A DNA stretch of 51,448 nt, from the NCBI GenBank assembly GCA_017403885.1, contig JAFRDM010000058.1:1-51448 (forward strand). Direction: 5' to 3'. The translations under genes were made by a program, and so were the position numbers. This stretch comes from Oscillospiraceae bacterium (lineage in GTDB: Bacteria > Bacillota > Clostridia > Oscillospirales > Oscillospiraceae). The notes beneath the pieces are model-generated. The model was not told where the DNA came from, searched no databases, and was given only the letters and a program-made list of their open reading frames with translations. Positions 6,204 through 13,806 of this stretch are shown piece after piece (within the stretch, counting starts at the first letter, position 1; each line of letters starts with the position of its first letter).

Positions 6204-8435
6204 ATGAGAAAAACCAGAACCCTTGCATTTGCCCTGATCGTCGCGCTTCTGCTGAGTCTGTGTCTGCCTGCCGCATACGCCGATTCAAACGAAGCCTACA
6301 TATACATCGAAGAAGCCGACGCAGGCTGCGCGGAAGAGAACTTCACCGCTCGCACGCCCTCCGACGAGCCGGGAACGCTGTATGTTTCCGGCCATGTCAC
6401 GGACTCGACGAAGGCCGTCTATGTCGGCGTTTACAGCGCGGACACGGAGTGTAAAAACATTCTCCGCGTCTTTGTTTTCCCGGATGAAAATCACGAATTC
6501 GCCTTTTCCGTCGACATGGCCGCCGGGAATAAAAGCTTCCCGACCGCAATCAAGGGAACGGTAGTCGCCGACGAAAAGGGAGGCCGGACAAACAGCCGCA
6601 ATTGCAGCACCAAGCCCGGCTATGTGGCCGTGCCGGAGGTGGAGAGAGGTTTTTTCCGTATCCTGATCTCCAAGACTGCCGAGGAGTCCCTGGCGAACGG
6701 CATATACGATGAAAAGTCCGATTACGGCTGGTCAAAAGCGACAAATCCTCTGGGCGGCCGGATCGGCTTTGCGTGCCAGGAATTTATCCTCCTTGTGGAG
6801 GACAATGTCCCCCGCCTGATCAGCTATCCCGATGTGATCTCGCACAACGCGGCGGTGCGCTTTACCGACGCGGACGATATGACGCCGGGGACGGCGGCCT
6901 GGGCAGAATATACCGACGTGTATCTGCGCGATATAGAGAACCTGATGTCGCATAACGGCGCGCATTATCCGGTGACGGAGGAACAGGCGGAATACTTCGC
7001 CGAGGTGGCGGACGAACTCACACAGGGCGTCGAAGGGGATTACGCCAAAGCGCTTCGAATCTACGAATATGTCGCCGACAATTTCTTTTACGACAACCTC
7101 GGTCAAGTCATGTCAACCTATTGCTGCAATCCGTATCTCAACCTCCGGGCCCTCCGGGAAGAAAGTATCGGCGTTAACTGCAGTGAAGGAAAGGTCGCCA
7201 TTGTCTGCAACGGCTATGCGAGCCTGATCATCGCGCTCTGCCGCGCCTGCGGCATCCCCGCGCGGATGGTGAACGGCAGCCATATCAGCACCGTGAAAGC
7301 GGTTTGGAATAACTATGCCAAAGACTATCGCAGCGCCGTAACGCACTGGTGGAGCGAGGTCTACATCGACGGACGCTGGGTCATCATCGATGCGAACCGC
7401 GGCAGCGGGAACAACTGGATCCGCAGTGATCCCGATGATCCCGGCAAATGGAAAAAGTGGGACAGCATCAGCTACGCCGGCTTCGATATGAAGCCTTACG
7501 CGATCGCCGGAACGCACTATTATCTCGAGGTCCCCAAATCCCTTTCCGTCAAAAAGAATTATCCCGCCCCCGAAGTTCTCGCGGCGGATACTGCGAGCGG
7601 TTACGTCGCTCTGAGCTGGGACGAGGTCACGGGCGCAAACGGATACTGCGTCTACCGCGGCGAGGATCTCGGAGCGATAGAGTATCTCACCTCCGTCAGA
7701 GCCGGGGACGGCACGAGCTGGTTGTCTCTGGACGATATCGAAGAGGCGGGGCGCACCTACTATTACCGCGTCGCTGCAAAGTTCGGCAATGTGATCGGTT
7801 CCATGAGCAAAACAGTTTCCGCCTGCGTCTCCGAAACAGAACGCGAGAATGCGCATCGGCCTCCCATCCTCGACGCGCAGCCCGCTTCCGTCTCGGCGCC
7901 GATCGGCGGCTCCGCCGATTTTACTGCCGCCGCGCGAAACGGCATCTTAAGCTATCAGTGGCAGGCGCGCGATCCCGGGGAAAAAGGCTGGTACGATATT
8001 TCCGCTTCAGCCTCCGGGTATGCGGGGGTCGACACGCCGACGCTCAGCGTGAGCGCCGACGCCGGGCGTGACGGCATGCAATATCGCTGCAGGCTCGGCA
8101 ACGAGGGCGGGGAGACCTGCTCACAGGCTGCCGTACTCACCGTCTACGGCACGCCGGACATCCTCGCACAGACGCTGTCCGTCACGGCTTCGCCGGACGG
8201 CACGGCCACGTTCCTGGTCATGGCCTCCGGCGAGAGTCTGCATTATCAATGGCAGTACTTCAATACGGACAAGGGCACGTGGAATAACGTGACAAACAGT
8301 GGCTACAGCGGGTTGAAGACCGCGACGATGACCGCGCCGGCTACCCTTAGCCGCAACGGCATGCAATACCGCTGCGTCGTCTCCAACGAGGCGGGAAGCT
8401 GTTTCTCCTCCGTTGCCACGCTCAATGTCGGATGA
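6204..8435 (+). CDS. Secreted transglutaminase-like protein with FN3-like and two Ig-like domains
   Basis: An exported protein with a papain-fold transglutaminase core, probably a peptidase or cross-linking enzyme acting at the cell surface. Signal peptide at residues 1-26 (hydrophobic core, then AYA-D). The catalytic triad is visible as Cys335 (VCNGYAS), His381 (HWWSEVYIDGRW) and Asp396 (IIDANRG). A fibronectin III-like domain covers about 452-548 and two Ig-like domains with SYQWQ/HYQWQ and MQYRC signatures cover about 552-743. There is no sortase, SLH or other anchor. AGGAG lies 13 bp before this ATG but only 7 bp before an in-frame TTG at 6198, which may be the true start (745 residues). 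The Ig domains match those of the proteins at 25.3-31.9 kb. Confidence 0.88.
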   Translation: MRKTRTLAFALIVALLLSLCLPAAYADSNEAYIYIEEADAGCAEENFTARTPSDEPGTLYVSGHVTDSTKAVYVGVYSADTECKNILRVFVFPDENHEFAFSVDMAAGNKSFPTAIKGTVVADEKGGRTNSRNCSTKPGYVAVPEVERGFFRILISKTAEESLANGIYDEKSDYGWSKATNPLGGRIGFACQEFILLVEDNVPRLISYPDVISHNAAVRFTDADDMTPGTAAWAEYTDVYLRDIENLMSHNGAHYPVTEEQAEYFAEVADELTQGVEGDYAKALRIYEYVADNFFYDNLGQVMSTYCCNPYLNLRALREESIGVNCSEGKVAIVCNGYASLIIALCRACGIPARMVNGSHISTVKAVWNNYAKDYRSAVTHWWSEVYIDGRWVIIDANRGSGNNWIRSDPDDPGKWKKWDSISYAGFDMKPYAIAGTHYYLEVPKSLSVKKNYPAPEVLAADTASGYVALSWDEVTGANGYCVYRGEDLGAIEYLTSVRAGDGTSWLSLDDIEEAGRTYYYRVAAKFGNVIGSMSKTVSACVSETERENAHRPPILDAQPASVSAPIGGSADFTAAARNGILSYQWQARDPGEKGWYDISASASGYAGVDTPTLSVSADAGRDGMQYRCRLGNEGGETCSQAAVLTVYGTPDILAQTLSVTASPDGTATFLVMASGESLHYQWQYFNTDKGTWNNVTNSGYSGLKTATMTAPATLSRNGMQYRCVVSNEAGSCFSSVATLNVG

Positions 8436-8449
8436 CAAGACGAAAAGGA

Positions 8450-8486
8450 CTGCCGGGGTGCTCCCACGCATCCCGGCTGCTTTTTT
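8450..8486 (+). terminator. Terminator after the transglutaminase/Ig gene
   Basis: GCCGGG-type stem with an internal bulge, followed by six T (8481-8486). Confidence 0.7.
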
Positions 8487-8524
8487 GTGAAATCAATTAT
8501 AGCATGCGTTTTATAAACTTCTGC

Positions 8525-8553
8525 TTGACATTTTCAGCGGCGATACATATAAT
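8525..8553 (+). promoter_or_regulatory. Consensus sigma-A promoter of tRNA-Pro
   Basis: TTGACA (8525-8530), 17-bp spacer, TATAAT (8548-8553): a perfect match, 31 bp before the tRNA. Confidence 0.9.
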
Positions 8554-8584
8554 GTAAAAGCTGTCCGGGAAAAGCCGGATGCTT

Positions 8585-8660
8585 CGGGGTGTAGCGCAGA
8601 TGGTAGCGCGCTTGGTTCGGGACCAAGAGGCCCGGAGTTCAAATCTCCGCACTCCGACCA
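8585..8660 (+). tRNA. tRNA-Pro (anticodon CGG)
   Basis: 76 nt: acceptor CGGGGTG/CACTCCG with one G-U pair, anticodon loop TTCGGGA carrying CGG, T loop TTCAAAT, CCA encoded. Its last 32 nt occur again at 8882-8913. Confidence 0.95.
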
Positions 8661-8698
8661 AAAGAACGGCAAGGGTCATCGACCCTTGCCGTTCTTTT
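8661..8698 (+). terminator. Strong terminator abutting tRNA-Pro
   Basis: A perfect 17-bp stem (8661-8677 with 8681-8697) with a 3-nt loop and a T-rich 3' arm starts at the base right after CCA. Its 3' arm and following sequence are copied at 9075-9126. Confidence 0.9.
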
Positions 8699-8723
8699 GA
8701 TTTTGTGATGCTGGATCCCGGGC
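8674..8723 (+). repeat. tRNA-Pro terminator-flank repeat, copy 1
   Basis: About 50 bp beginning GGGTCATCGACCC and ending in GATGCTGGATCCCGGG. A copy with about four mismatches lies at 9077-9126, 403 bp downstream. Confidence 0.85.
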
Positions 8724-8807
8724 CTCTTGACGAACCAAGCGCAGCTTGGTTTGGGAAAAGCGGACTCCCGCCGCCGGGGCGGATGCAGGGAGGACGCTTT
8801 TTCCGCA

Positions 8808-8861
8808 GCGGTCGAAAAACGCAAGGAAGGGCGAAAGCCCGCCGCGTTTTTCGGTAACCGC
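8808..8861 (+). ncRNA. Candidate structured RNA element
   Basis: Three nested stems are visible: GCGGT/ACCGC (8808-8812 with 8857-8861), CGAAAAACGC/GCGTTTTTCG (8813-8822 with 8844-8853) and GGGC/GCCC closed by a GAAA tetraloop (8829-8840). No known family is recognised. It may equally be a fragment of a repeat element or an old terminator. Confidence 0.3.
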
Positions 8862-8881
8862 AAGGCGGCGCGAAGCGAAGT

Positions 8882-8913
8882 GGCCCGGAGTTCAAATCTC
8901 CGCACTCCGACCA
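8882..8913 (+). pseudogene. Duplicated 3' end of tRNA-Pro
   Basis: 32 nt identical to 8629-8660, covering the T arm, acceptor 3' strand and CCA. The 5' part of the tRNA is absent, so it cannot fold into a tRNA. A hairpin and T-run follow at once, as in an intact tRNA gene. Confidence 0.85.
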
Positions 8914-8914
8914 C

Positions 8915-8951
8915 GTCGTCGCAAGCTTCATATCGCTTGCGACGACTTTTT
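8915..8951 (+). terminator. Terminator after the tRNA-Pro fragment
   Basis: Perfect 12-bp stem GTCGTCGCAAGC, 8-nt loop, then TTTTT. Confidence 0.85.
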
Positions 8952-9076
8952 ATGCTTTGCATCAAAAGTCATCTCGCGCTCATTCCGCTGCTCCTCCTTT
9001 CAAAATCGGACCCGCTTCGCTTACGCTCCGATTTTGTTTTTATTCGTGAATCGAGTACTTGTATCTTATACGCCAG

Positions 9077-9126
9077 AGGGTCATCGATCCTTGCCGTTCT
9101 TTTGCTTCTGTGATGCTGGATCCCGG
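9077..9126 (+). repeat. tRNA-Pro terminator-flank repeat, copy 2
   Basis: Matches 8674-8723 with about four mismatches. It keeps the 3' arm of the terminator hairpin but not the 5' arm, so the hairpin can no longer form. Downstream, CGCTTTTTCCGC is also shared with 8795-8806. Confidence 0.85.
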
Positions 9127-9215
9127 GAGAACGCTTTTTCCGCCCGGGATTTCGCCAGCGGTGAACGAGAACAATGAACGTTTTTCCGCATGCGTTTTAT
9201 AAAAGCGAAAACCCT

Positions 9216-9243
9216 TTGCCTTTTTTCGACGATGCGGTATAAT
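9216..9243 (+). promoter_or_regulatory. Sigma-A promoter of the 9304 gene
   Basis: TTGCCT (9216-9221), 16-bp spacer, TATAAT (9238-9243), about 60 bp before the ATG. Confidence 0.65.
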
Positions 9244-9303
9244 ATCCCCATCAGACCCGGCGCATTTCGCCGTGCGGCCCCGGCCGCGGAAAGGAAAAAG
9301 AAT

Positions 9304-9804
9304 ATGCTGAACACACAGGAAGCCATTGAAAAGGTACTTGACGCGCTCAACGATGATCCTAAAGTCGCCGAGGGGATGGAAAATGACGCCGAGGGCACGC
9401 TGCGCGAGCTTGTCGGCGGCGAGGTCAGCGAGCAGGACCTGGCCAATCTCACGCGGGGAACATGCAAGCTTTTCTCGGACAAAACGATAGCCGCGCTCTT
9501 CCTCAAGCTGCTGAAGAACAAGAAAAACCGCAGCGGACTTGTAAGCCTGCTGCTGAAGGTCGGCGGCGTGTCGCTGCTGATCAAGCTCCTGGGCAAGAGC
9601 AAAAAAGAGGACGATGACGAGAGCTCGCTGCTCTCCTCGCTGCTGGGCAGCAAGGCGGGCGTAGCGCTGCTGCTCAAGCTCATCGGCAGAAAGGCCGACG
9701 ACATGCCCGCGCTCGGCGCGCTGCTCGGCGCGGCGGACGGCAAGGAGGACGGCAAGGAGGACGGCGGCCTGCTCGGCGCCCTCCTCGGCAGCGTGCTGAA
9801 ATAA
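9304..9804 (+). CDS. Hypothetical Leu/Gly/Lys-rich protein
   Basis: 166 residues, not recognised. The N-terminal 55 residues are acidic and look like a compact helical domain (LNTQEAIEKVLDAL). The rest alternates short amphipathic runs such as SLLLKVGGVSLLIKLLGKSKK with an acidic DDDESS linker, ending in a KEDGKEDGG repeat and GALLGSVLK. There is no signal peptide and no clear membrane span; the Leu/Gly segments might associate with membranes. The ATG at 9304 follows GAAAGGAAAAAG. It is monocistronic with its own promoter and a strong terminator. Confidence 0.7.
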   Translation: MLNTQEAIEKVLDALNDDPKVAEGMENDAEGTLRELVGGEVSEQDLANLTRGTCKLFSDKTIAALFLKLLKNKKNRSGLVSLLLKVGGVSLLIKLLGKSKKEDDDESSLLSSLLGSKAGVALLLKLIGRKADDMPALGALLGAADGKEDGKEDGGLLGALLGSVLK

Positions 9805-9823
9805 AATCTCCGCTCTCATGCAG

Positions 9824-9853
9824 GCGGGCCGGACGATCGTCCGGCCCGCTTTT
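9824..9853 (+). terminator. Terminator after the 9304 gene
   Basis: Perfect 11-bp stem GCGGGCCGGAC around GATC, then TTTT. Confidence 0.88.
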
Positions 9854-9904
9854 CATATCCGCCGGCCTCTCGTCATACAGTGCTTGCAGAGGGGAGGTGA
9901 GCGC

Positions 9905-10144
9905 GTGGACAAGGTCAGGATCTATATCGCCTCGGCGCTCTTTATCCTGCTGACGGCCCTCAAGCTGCTGTTCCCCGCGCAGATGGACATGCTGCGGCGC
10001 GAGACGCTGCGTCTTTCAGGCGCGGACAGGGACTATACGGCGACGGTCACCGCCATCGGCCGGGGACTGTGCGACCGCGAGCTGGGCGAGAAGCTGATCG
10101 CCGTGTGGCGCGACTATGCCCGCGAGGAGACGGGAGAGCGGTAA
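9905..10144 (+). CDS. Small single-span membrane protein upstream of the M50 protease
   Basis: 79 residues starting at GTG 9905 behind GGGGAGGTG. A hydrophobic segment at residues 7-23 (IYIASALFILLTALKLL) would place the charged remainder outside; that part ends in WRDYAREETGER. The stop codon abuts the ATG of the M50 gene, so the two are translationally linked. In other spore formers the SpoIVFB protease is encoded next to SpoIVFA, its membrane inhibitor; this protein has the position and topology of a much shortened equivalent but no sequence similarity that I can see. The function is inference. Confidence 0.65.
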   Translation: MDKVRIYIASALFILLTALKLLFPAQMDMLRRETLRLSGADRDYTATVTAIGRGLCDRELGEKLIAVWRDYAREETGER

Positions 10145-10750
10145 ATGGACAAAGGACGCGTTTCTATCAGCACCGGGGCGCTCTTACTCGGTGCGCTGAT
10201 CTACTGCACGGTAAGCTTTTCCGAGCTGGCCGCGATCCTCGCCCCCGTGATCGTCCACGAGCTGGGTCATATCGTGGCGCTGCGGCTATACGGCCTGCGC
10301 ATCCGGCGCGTATCGGCGGATCTGCGCGGGCTGTGCATCGAATACGGCGGCCTCTGTGCGCCGTCGGGACATGCCGTCTCGGCGCTTGCCGGACCGGCCG
10401 CGGGATTCGCCTACGCCTTTGCCGCCTCTTACTTCGCCCGGGGAAGCGCCAACGAGGTGCTGACGCTCTCCGCGGGCGTGTCGCTGCTGCTCTCGCTGTT
10501 CAACCTTCTGCCGATCCTGCCGCTCGACGGCGGGAGGATCTTTTCGATCATCGCCGAGGAGCTCCTCGGCGGCAGGCGGGGCGACGCGCTGACGAAGGCC
10601 GTCAGTCTCGCGCTCTCGGCGGCGCTGCTGATCGCCGGAACGGTGCTGACGTGGCGCGGCGAGGGCACGGCGCTCGCGCTCGCGGCGCTGTGGCTGCTGC
10701 TCTCCCAGCCGGACAAGGCCGCACTTGTAAAACGCCGCGAACTATTGTAA
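10145..10750 (+). CDS. M50 site-2 metalloprotease, SpoIVFB-like
   Basis: An intramembrane zinc protease. HELGH at residues 38-42 gives the zinc-binding His38/His42 and catalytic Glu39, and NLLPILPLDGGR supplies the third ligand (Asp128). 201 residues with four to six hydrophobic segments and a short loop with SALAGPAAG. SpoIVFB cleaves pro-sigma-K in the mother cell; the location upstream of TIGR03960/TIGR03936 radical SAM genes is typical for the SpoIVFB-type paralogue in Clostridia. A second, longer M50 protease is encoded at 32483-33187, and that one belongs to a different subfamily. Confidence 0.85.
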   Translation: MDKGRVSISTGALLLGALIYCTVSFSELAAILAPVIVHELGHIVALRLYGLRIRRVSADLRGLCIEYGGLCAPSGHAVSALAGPAAGFAYAFAASYFARGSANEVLTLSAGVSLLLSLFNLLPILPLDGGRIFSIIAEELLGGRRGDALTKAVSLALSAALLIAGTVLTWRGEGTALALAALWLLLSQPDKAALVKRRELL

Positions 10751-10753
10751 AAT
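10725..10753 (+). promoter_or_regulatory. Possible promoter of the radical SAM genes
   Basis: TTGTAA (10725-10730), 17-bp spacer, TAAAAT (10748-10753), spanning the stop codon of the M50 gene. Confidence 0.45.
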
Positions 10754-10783
10754 AAACCGATACCAAAGACGACGGAGCGTGCC

Positions 10784-12619
10784 ATGGACAAACGCCTTGA
10801 ACGCATCCTGCCGCGCGTGCAGAAGCCTGCGCGCTATACCGGCGGGGAATACAACCAGATCATCAAGGACAAGCGCAGCGTCGAGCTGCGCCTGGCCTTC
10901 TGCTTCCCGGACACCTACGAGATCGGCATGTCCAATCTCGGCATGAAGATCCTCTACAAGACGATGAACAGCCTGCCCTTTGTCTGGTGCGAGCGCTGCT
11001 TCGCCCCCTGGGGCGACATGTACGGGGAGATGAAAAAGGTCGGCATGCCTCTCTACGCGCTCGAGAGCGGCGACAGCCTCGCCGAATTCGACGCGCTGGC
11101 CTTCTCCATCGGCTATGAGATGGCCTACACCACGGTGCTGGACATGCTGGACATGGCCGGTCTGCCGCTGCGCAGCGCGGACAGGCCGGGACTGCTGCCG
11201 CTGGTTTTCGCGGGCGGCTCCGCCTGCGTGAACGCCGAGCCGATGGCCCCTTTCATGGACCTTTTCGTCATCGGCGAGGGAGAGGAGATGAACAACGAGC
11301 TCCTCACCCTGCTGCGCGAGGCCAAGGCGGCAAACTGGACGAAGAAGGAATTCCTGCGCCGCGCCGCGCGGATCGGCGGCGTGTACGTGCCGAGCCTCTA
11401 TGAGATCGCGTGGAACGCCGACGGCACGGTGAAGTCGATCACAGCCAAAGACGGTGCGCCGGAAAAGGTGCGCAAGCGCATCGTCGAGGACCTGGACGCC
11501 GCGCCCTACCCGACCGACCCGATCGTACCGTCGACCGAGGTCGTGCAGGACAAGGTGGATATCGAGCTCTTCCGCGGCTGCGTGCGCGGCTGCCGCTTCT
11601 GCCAGGCGGGGCATATCTACCGCCCGATCCGCGCGAAAAAACCGGAGACGCTGATCCGCCAGGGCATCGAGACGCTGCAGAACACCGGCTATGAGGACGT
11701 GACGCTCCTCTCGCTCTCCACCAGCGATTACCGCGATCTCAACAGGCTCTGCGACGGTCTGCTCGACTACTGCGAGCCGCGGAGCATCGGCCTTGCCCTG
11801 CCCTCGCTGCGCGCGGACAATTTTTCGATGGAGTTGATGGAGCGTCTCCAGCGGGTGCGCAAAACGGGCCTGACCTTCGCCGTGGAGGGAGGCAGCCAGC
11901 GCCTGCGCGATGCGATCAACAAAAACGTGACCGAGGAGGAGCTGCTGCACACCTGCGCCATCGCCTTCGCCGGCGGCTGGAACAGCGTAAAGCTCTATTA
12001 TATGCTCGGCCTTCCCACCGAGACGGACGAGGATATCCGCGGCATCGCGGATATGGCCGATCAGGTGCTGCACTGCTGGCGGGAAAACGCAAAAAACAAA
12101 AACCGCGGCGTGCGCATCACGATCTCCACCTCCTGCTTCATCCCCAAGCCGCACAGCCCCTTCCAGTGGGAGGCGCAGATCGGCAGAGAGGAATATCTGC
12201 GCCGTGTGAATCTGCTGCGCTCCTCCATCACGGCCCGCAACGTGACCTACAACTGGCACGACGCGGAGACCAGCGTCATCGAATCCGCGCTCTCGCGAGG
12301 CGACCGGCGTTTGGGCGACGTGCTCGAGGAGGTCTGGCGGCAGGGAGGACGGCTCGACGCCTGGTCGGACTATTTTCGCTTCGACCGCTGGGAGAAAGCC
12401 TTCGAGAGCTGCGGCCTCGACCTTGACTTCTACGCCTCGCGCGAGCGGGGAACGGACGAGGTCCTGCCCTGGGACATGATCGACGTCGGCGTGCGGCGCG
12501 CGCATCTGCTGCGGGAGAGGGAACGGGCGTATCGCTCCGAGCTCTCGCCCGACTGCCGCAAAGCCTGCTCCGCCTGCGGCGCGGCCGGACTGCTGCATGG
12601 GAGGAAATGCGATGAATAA
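10784..12619 (+). CDS. TIGR03960 family B12-binding-type radical SAM protein
   Basis: 611 residues. An N-terminal B12-binding-like domain (about 1-200, with FCFPDTYEIGMSNLG and VFAGGSACVNAEP) precedes a radical SAM core whose cluster motif is Cys266-x3-Cys270-x2-Cys273 (GCVRGCRFCQAG). A methyltransferase/methylthiotransferase-like fold is usual, but the reaction of this family is not known. The C-terminus carries a CRKACSACG zinc-like motif. It overlaps the next gene by 8 bp. In most Clostridia the pair is followed by ribonuclease G and rplU; here rplS follows instead. Confidence 0.9.
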   Translation: MDKRLERILPRVQKPARYTGGEYNQIIKDKRSVELRLAFCFPDTYEIGMSNLGMKILYKTMNSLPFVWCERCFAPWGDMYGEMKKVGMPLYALESGDSLAEFDALAFSIGYEMAYTTVLDMLDMAGLPLRSADRPGLLPLVFAGGSACVNAEPMAPFMDLFVIGEGEEMNNELLTLLREAKAANWTKKEFLRRAARIGGVYVPSLYEIAWNADGTVKSITAKDGAPEKVRKRIVEDLDAAPYPTDPIVPSTEVVQDKVDIELFRGCVRGCRFCQAGHIYRPIRAKKPETLIRQGIETLQNTGYEDVTLLSLSTSDYRDLNRLCDGLLDYCEPRSIGLALPSLRADNFSMELMERLQRVRKTGLTFAVEGGSQRLRDAINKNVTEEELLHTCAIAFAGGWNSVKLYYMLGLPTETDEDIRGIADMADQVLHCWRENAKNKNRGVRITISTSCFIPKPHSPFQWEAQIGREEYLRRVNLLRSSITARNVTYNWHDAETSVIESALSRGDRRLGDVLEEVWRQGGRLDAWSDYFRFDRWEKAFESCGLDLDFYASRERGTDEVLPWDMIDVGVRRAHLLRERERAYRSELSPDCRKACSACGAAGLLHGRKCDE

Positions 12620-13271
12620 GCTGCGTATGCGTTTTTCCAAGACCGGACGGGCGATCTGGATCTCCCATCTCGACCTGATGGCGACGATGCAGCGCGCCTT
12701 CTCCCGCGCGGGCAGCCGCCTGCAGTACTCCGAGGGCTTCAATCCCCGCCCGCAGATCTCCATCGCGCTGCCGCTCTCCGTCGGCACGGCGAGCGTGTGC
12801 GAGATCATGGATTTCCGGCTGCTCGAAGAAGTTGACATAACTTATTTGCCCGAGCGGCTGAACGCCACGATGCCCGAGGGGATCCGTGTGCTGGAGATCT
12901 ATGAGCCAACGAGAAAAAACGCAGAATTGAAATGGCTTGCCGTCGAGGGCGTATTCGAATACGACGAACGAAGAGTTGACATAATGCAAGAAAGGCTCAG
13001 CGACTTCTTCGCCCGCCCCGCGATCGTGATCGAGAAGAAGACCAAGCGCGGCCTCGGCGAGACGGACATCCGCCCCGCGATCCGCGAGATCGCCTTCGCC
13101 GCGGGGGAGGAGGGCGTGCGTGTCCGGGCCGTGATCAGCGCGCAGAATCCCACGCTCAACCCGGACCTGCTCGCCGCCTCGCTGCGCGCGCTCGCGCCCG
13201 GGCTCGCGCCGGATTTCGCCGGATTCACGCGCGTTGAGACCTACGACGAAAAAATGCGGATATTCCGCTGA
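12612..13271 (+). CDS. TIGR03936 family radical SAM-associated protein (DUF2344)
   Basis: 219 residues from the ATG at 12612, behind GGGAGGAAATGCG. The start MNKLRMRFSKTGRAIWISHL with LDLMATMQRAFSRAG is the typical N-terminus of DUF2344. These proteins always accompany the TIGR03960 radical SAM protein and are sometimes fused to it, so they probably work as a pair; the substrate is unknown. Two stretches (12831-12850 and 12940-12990) use AT-rich codons unlike the rest, each containing GTTGACATAA. Confidence 0.9.
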   Translation: MNKLRMRFSKTGRAIWISHLDLMATMQRAFSRAGSRLQYSEGFNPRPQISIALPLSVGTASVCEIMDFRLLEEVDITYLPERLNATMPEGIRVLEIYEPTRKNAELKWLAVEGVFEYDERRVDIMQERLSDFFARPAIVIEKKTKRGLGETDIRPAIREIAFAAGEEGVRVRAVISAQNPTLNPDLLAASLRALAPGLAPDFAGFTRVETYDEKMRIFR

Positions 13272-13279
13272 AAAAACTC

Positions 13280-13308
13280 TTGCAATCCGCATCCGGTTGT
13301 GGTATCCT
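13280..13308 (+). promoter_or_regulatory. Sigma-A promoter of rplS
   Basis: TTGCAA (13280-13285), 17-bp spacer, TATCCT (13303-13308), about 107 bp before the rplS start. Confidence 0.7.
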
Positions 13309-13313
13309 ATCAA

Positions 13314-13415
13314 AGCCTGTGAGGGTCACAGGCGTGAGAAAGGCGGTCCGCTGCGCGGCGCGTACAGGCGCGTCCTCCGACATGAACGTCTATATTCGAA
13401 AGGGATTGGATTGTT
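13314..13415 (+). promoter_or_regulatory. rplS 5' leader (candidate L19 autoregulatory leader)
   Basis: About 100 nt between promoter and start codon, opening with the perfect hairpin GCCTGTGA-GGG-TCACAGGC (13315-13333), followed by a GC-rich part able to form a second stem. Firmicutes often carry an L19 leader in front of rplS; I cannot confirm the match by eye. Confidence 0.4.
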
Positions 13416-13757
13416 ATGGATCTGGTCAAAATTCTCAGTGACAAGTACATGAAGAGCGAGCTGCCCGAAATGAACGTCGGCGACACCGTGCGCGTCCTCG
13501 TCCGCGTCAAGGAAGGCAACCGCGAGCGTACGCAGGCTTTCGAAGGCACGATCATCGCCAAGAAGCACGGCGGCATCAACGAGACCATCACCGTGCGCCG
13601 CATCTCTTACGGCGTCGGCTGCGAGAAGGTATTTCCGGTACATTCTCCCTCCATCGTCTCCGTGACCACCGTCCGCAAGGGCAAGGTCCGCCGCGCGAAG
13701 CTCTACTACCTGCGCGACCGCGTCGGCAAGAGCGCCAAGGTCAAAGAGCGTCTCTGA
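13416..13757 (+). CDS. rplS: 50S ribosomal protein L19
   Basis: 113 residues, full length. L19 sits at the interface between the 30S and 50S subunits. Diagnostic segments are [52 protein letters not shown] and the C-terminal [20 protein letters not shown]. It is the first gene of the common cluster rplS-lepB-ylqF-rnhB-yraN but is separated from lepB by a terminator and a new promoter. Confidence 0.97.
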   Translation: MDLVKILSDKYMKSELPEMNVGDTVRVLVRVKEGNRERTQAFEGTIIAKKHGGINETITVRRISYGVGCEKVFPVHSPSIVSVTTVRKGKVRRAKLYYLRDRVGKSAKVKERL

Positions 13758-13770
13758 AAAAGTCACACGA

Positions 13771-13802
13771 AAAAAGGAAGTCCTTCCGGGCTTCCTTTTT
13801 TT
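13771..13802 (+). terminator. Terminator after rplS
   Basis: AAAAAGGAAG/CTTCCTTTTT stem with a GC-rich 10-nt centre, then further T. Confidence 0.8.
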
Positions 13803-13806
13803 GTTG

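Larger units (their letters stand above)
8699..9303 (+). other. Gene-free, repeat-rich stretch after tRNA-Pro
   Basis: No gene is supported in these 600 bp. It contains an inverted partial copy of the tRNA-Pro anticodon arm (8718-8742), a three-tier hairpin with a GAAA loop (8808-8861), a second copy of the tRNA-Pro 3' end (8882-8913) with its own terminator (8915-8951), a further hairpin followed by T5 (about 9001-9041), a second copy of the terminator-flank repeat (9077-9126), and the promoter of the next gene. ORFs crossing it are antisense tRNA translations. Confidence 0.7.

Noticed and set aside
8579-8857. Short frames over tRNA-Pro and its flank on both strands
   Set aside because: They are translations of the tRNA and of its repeated 3' end; no ribosome-binding site or conserved domain.
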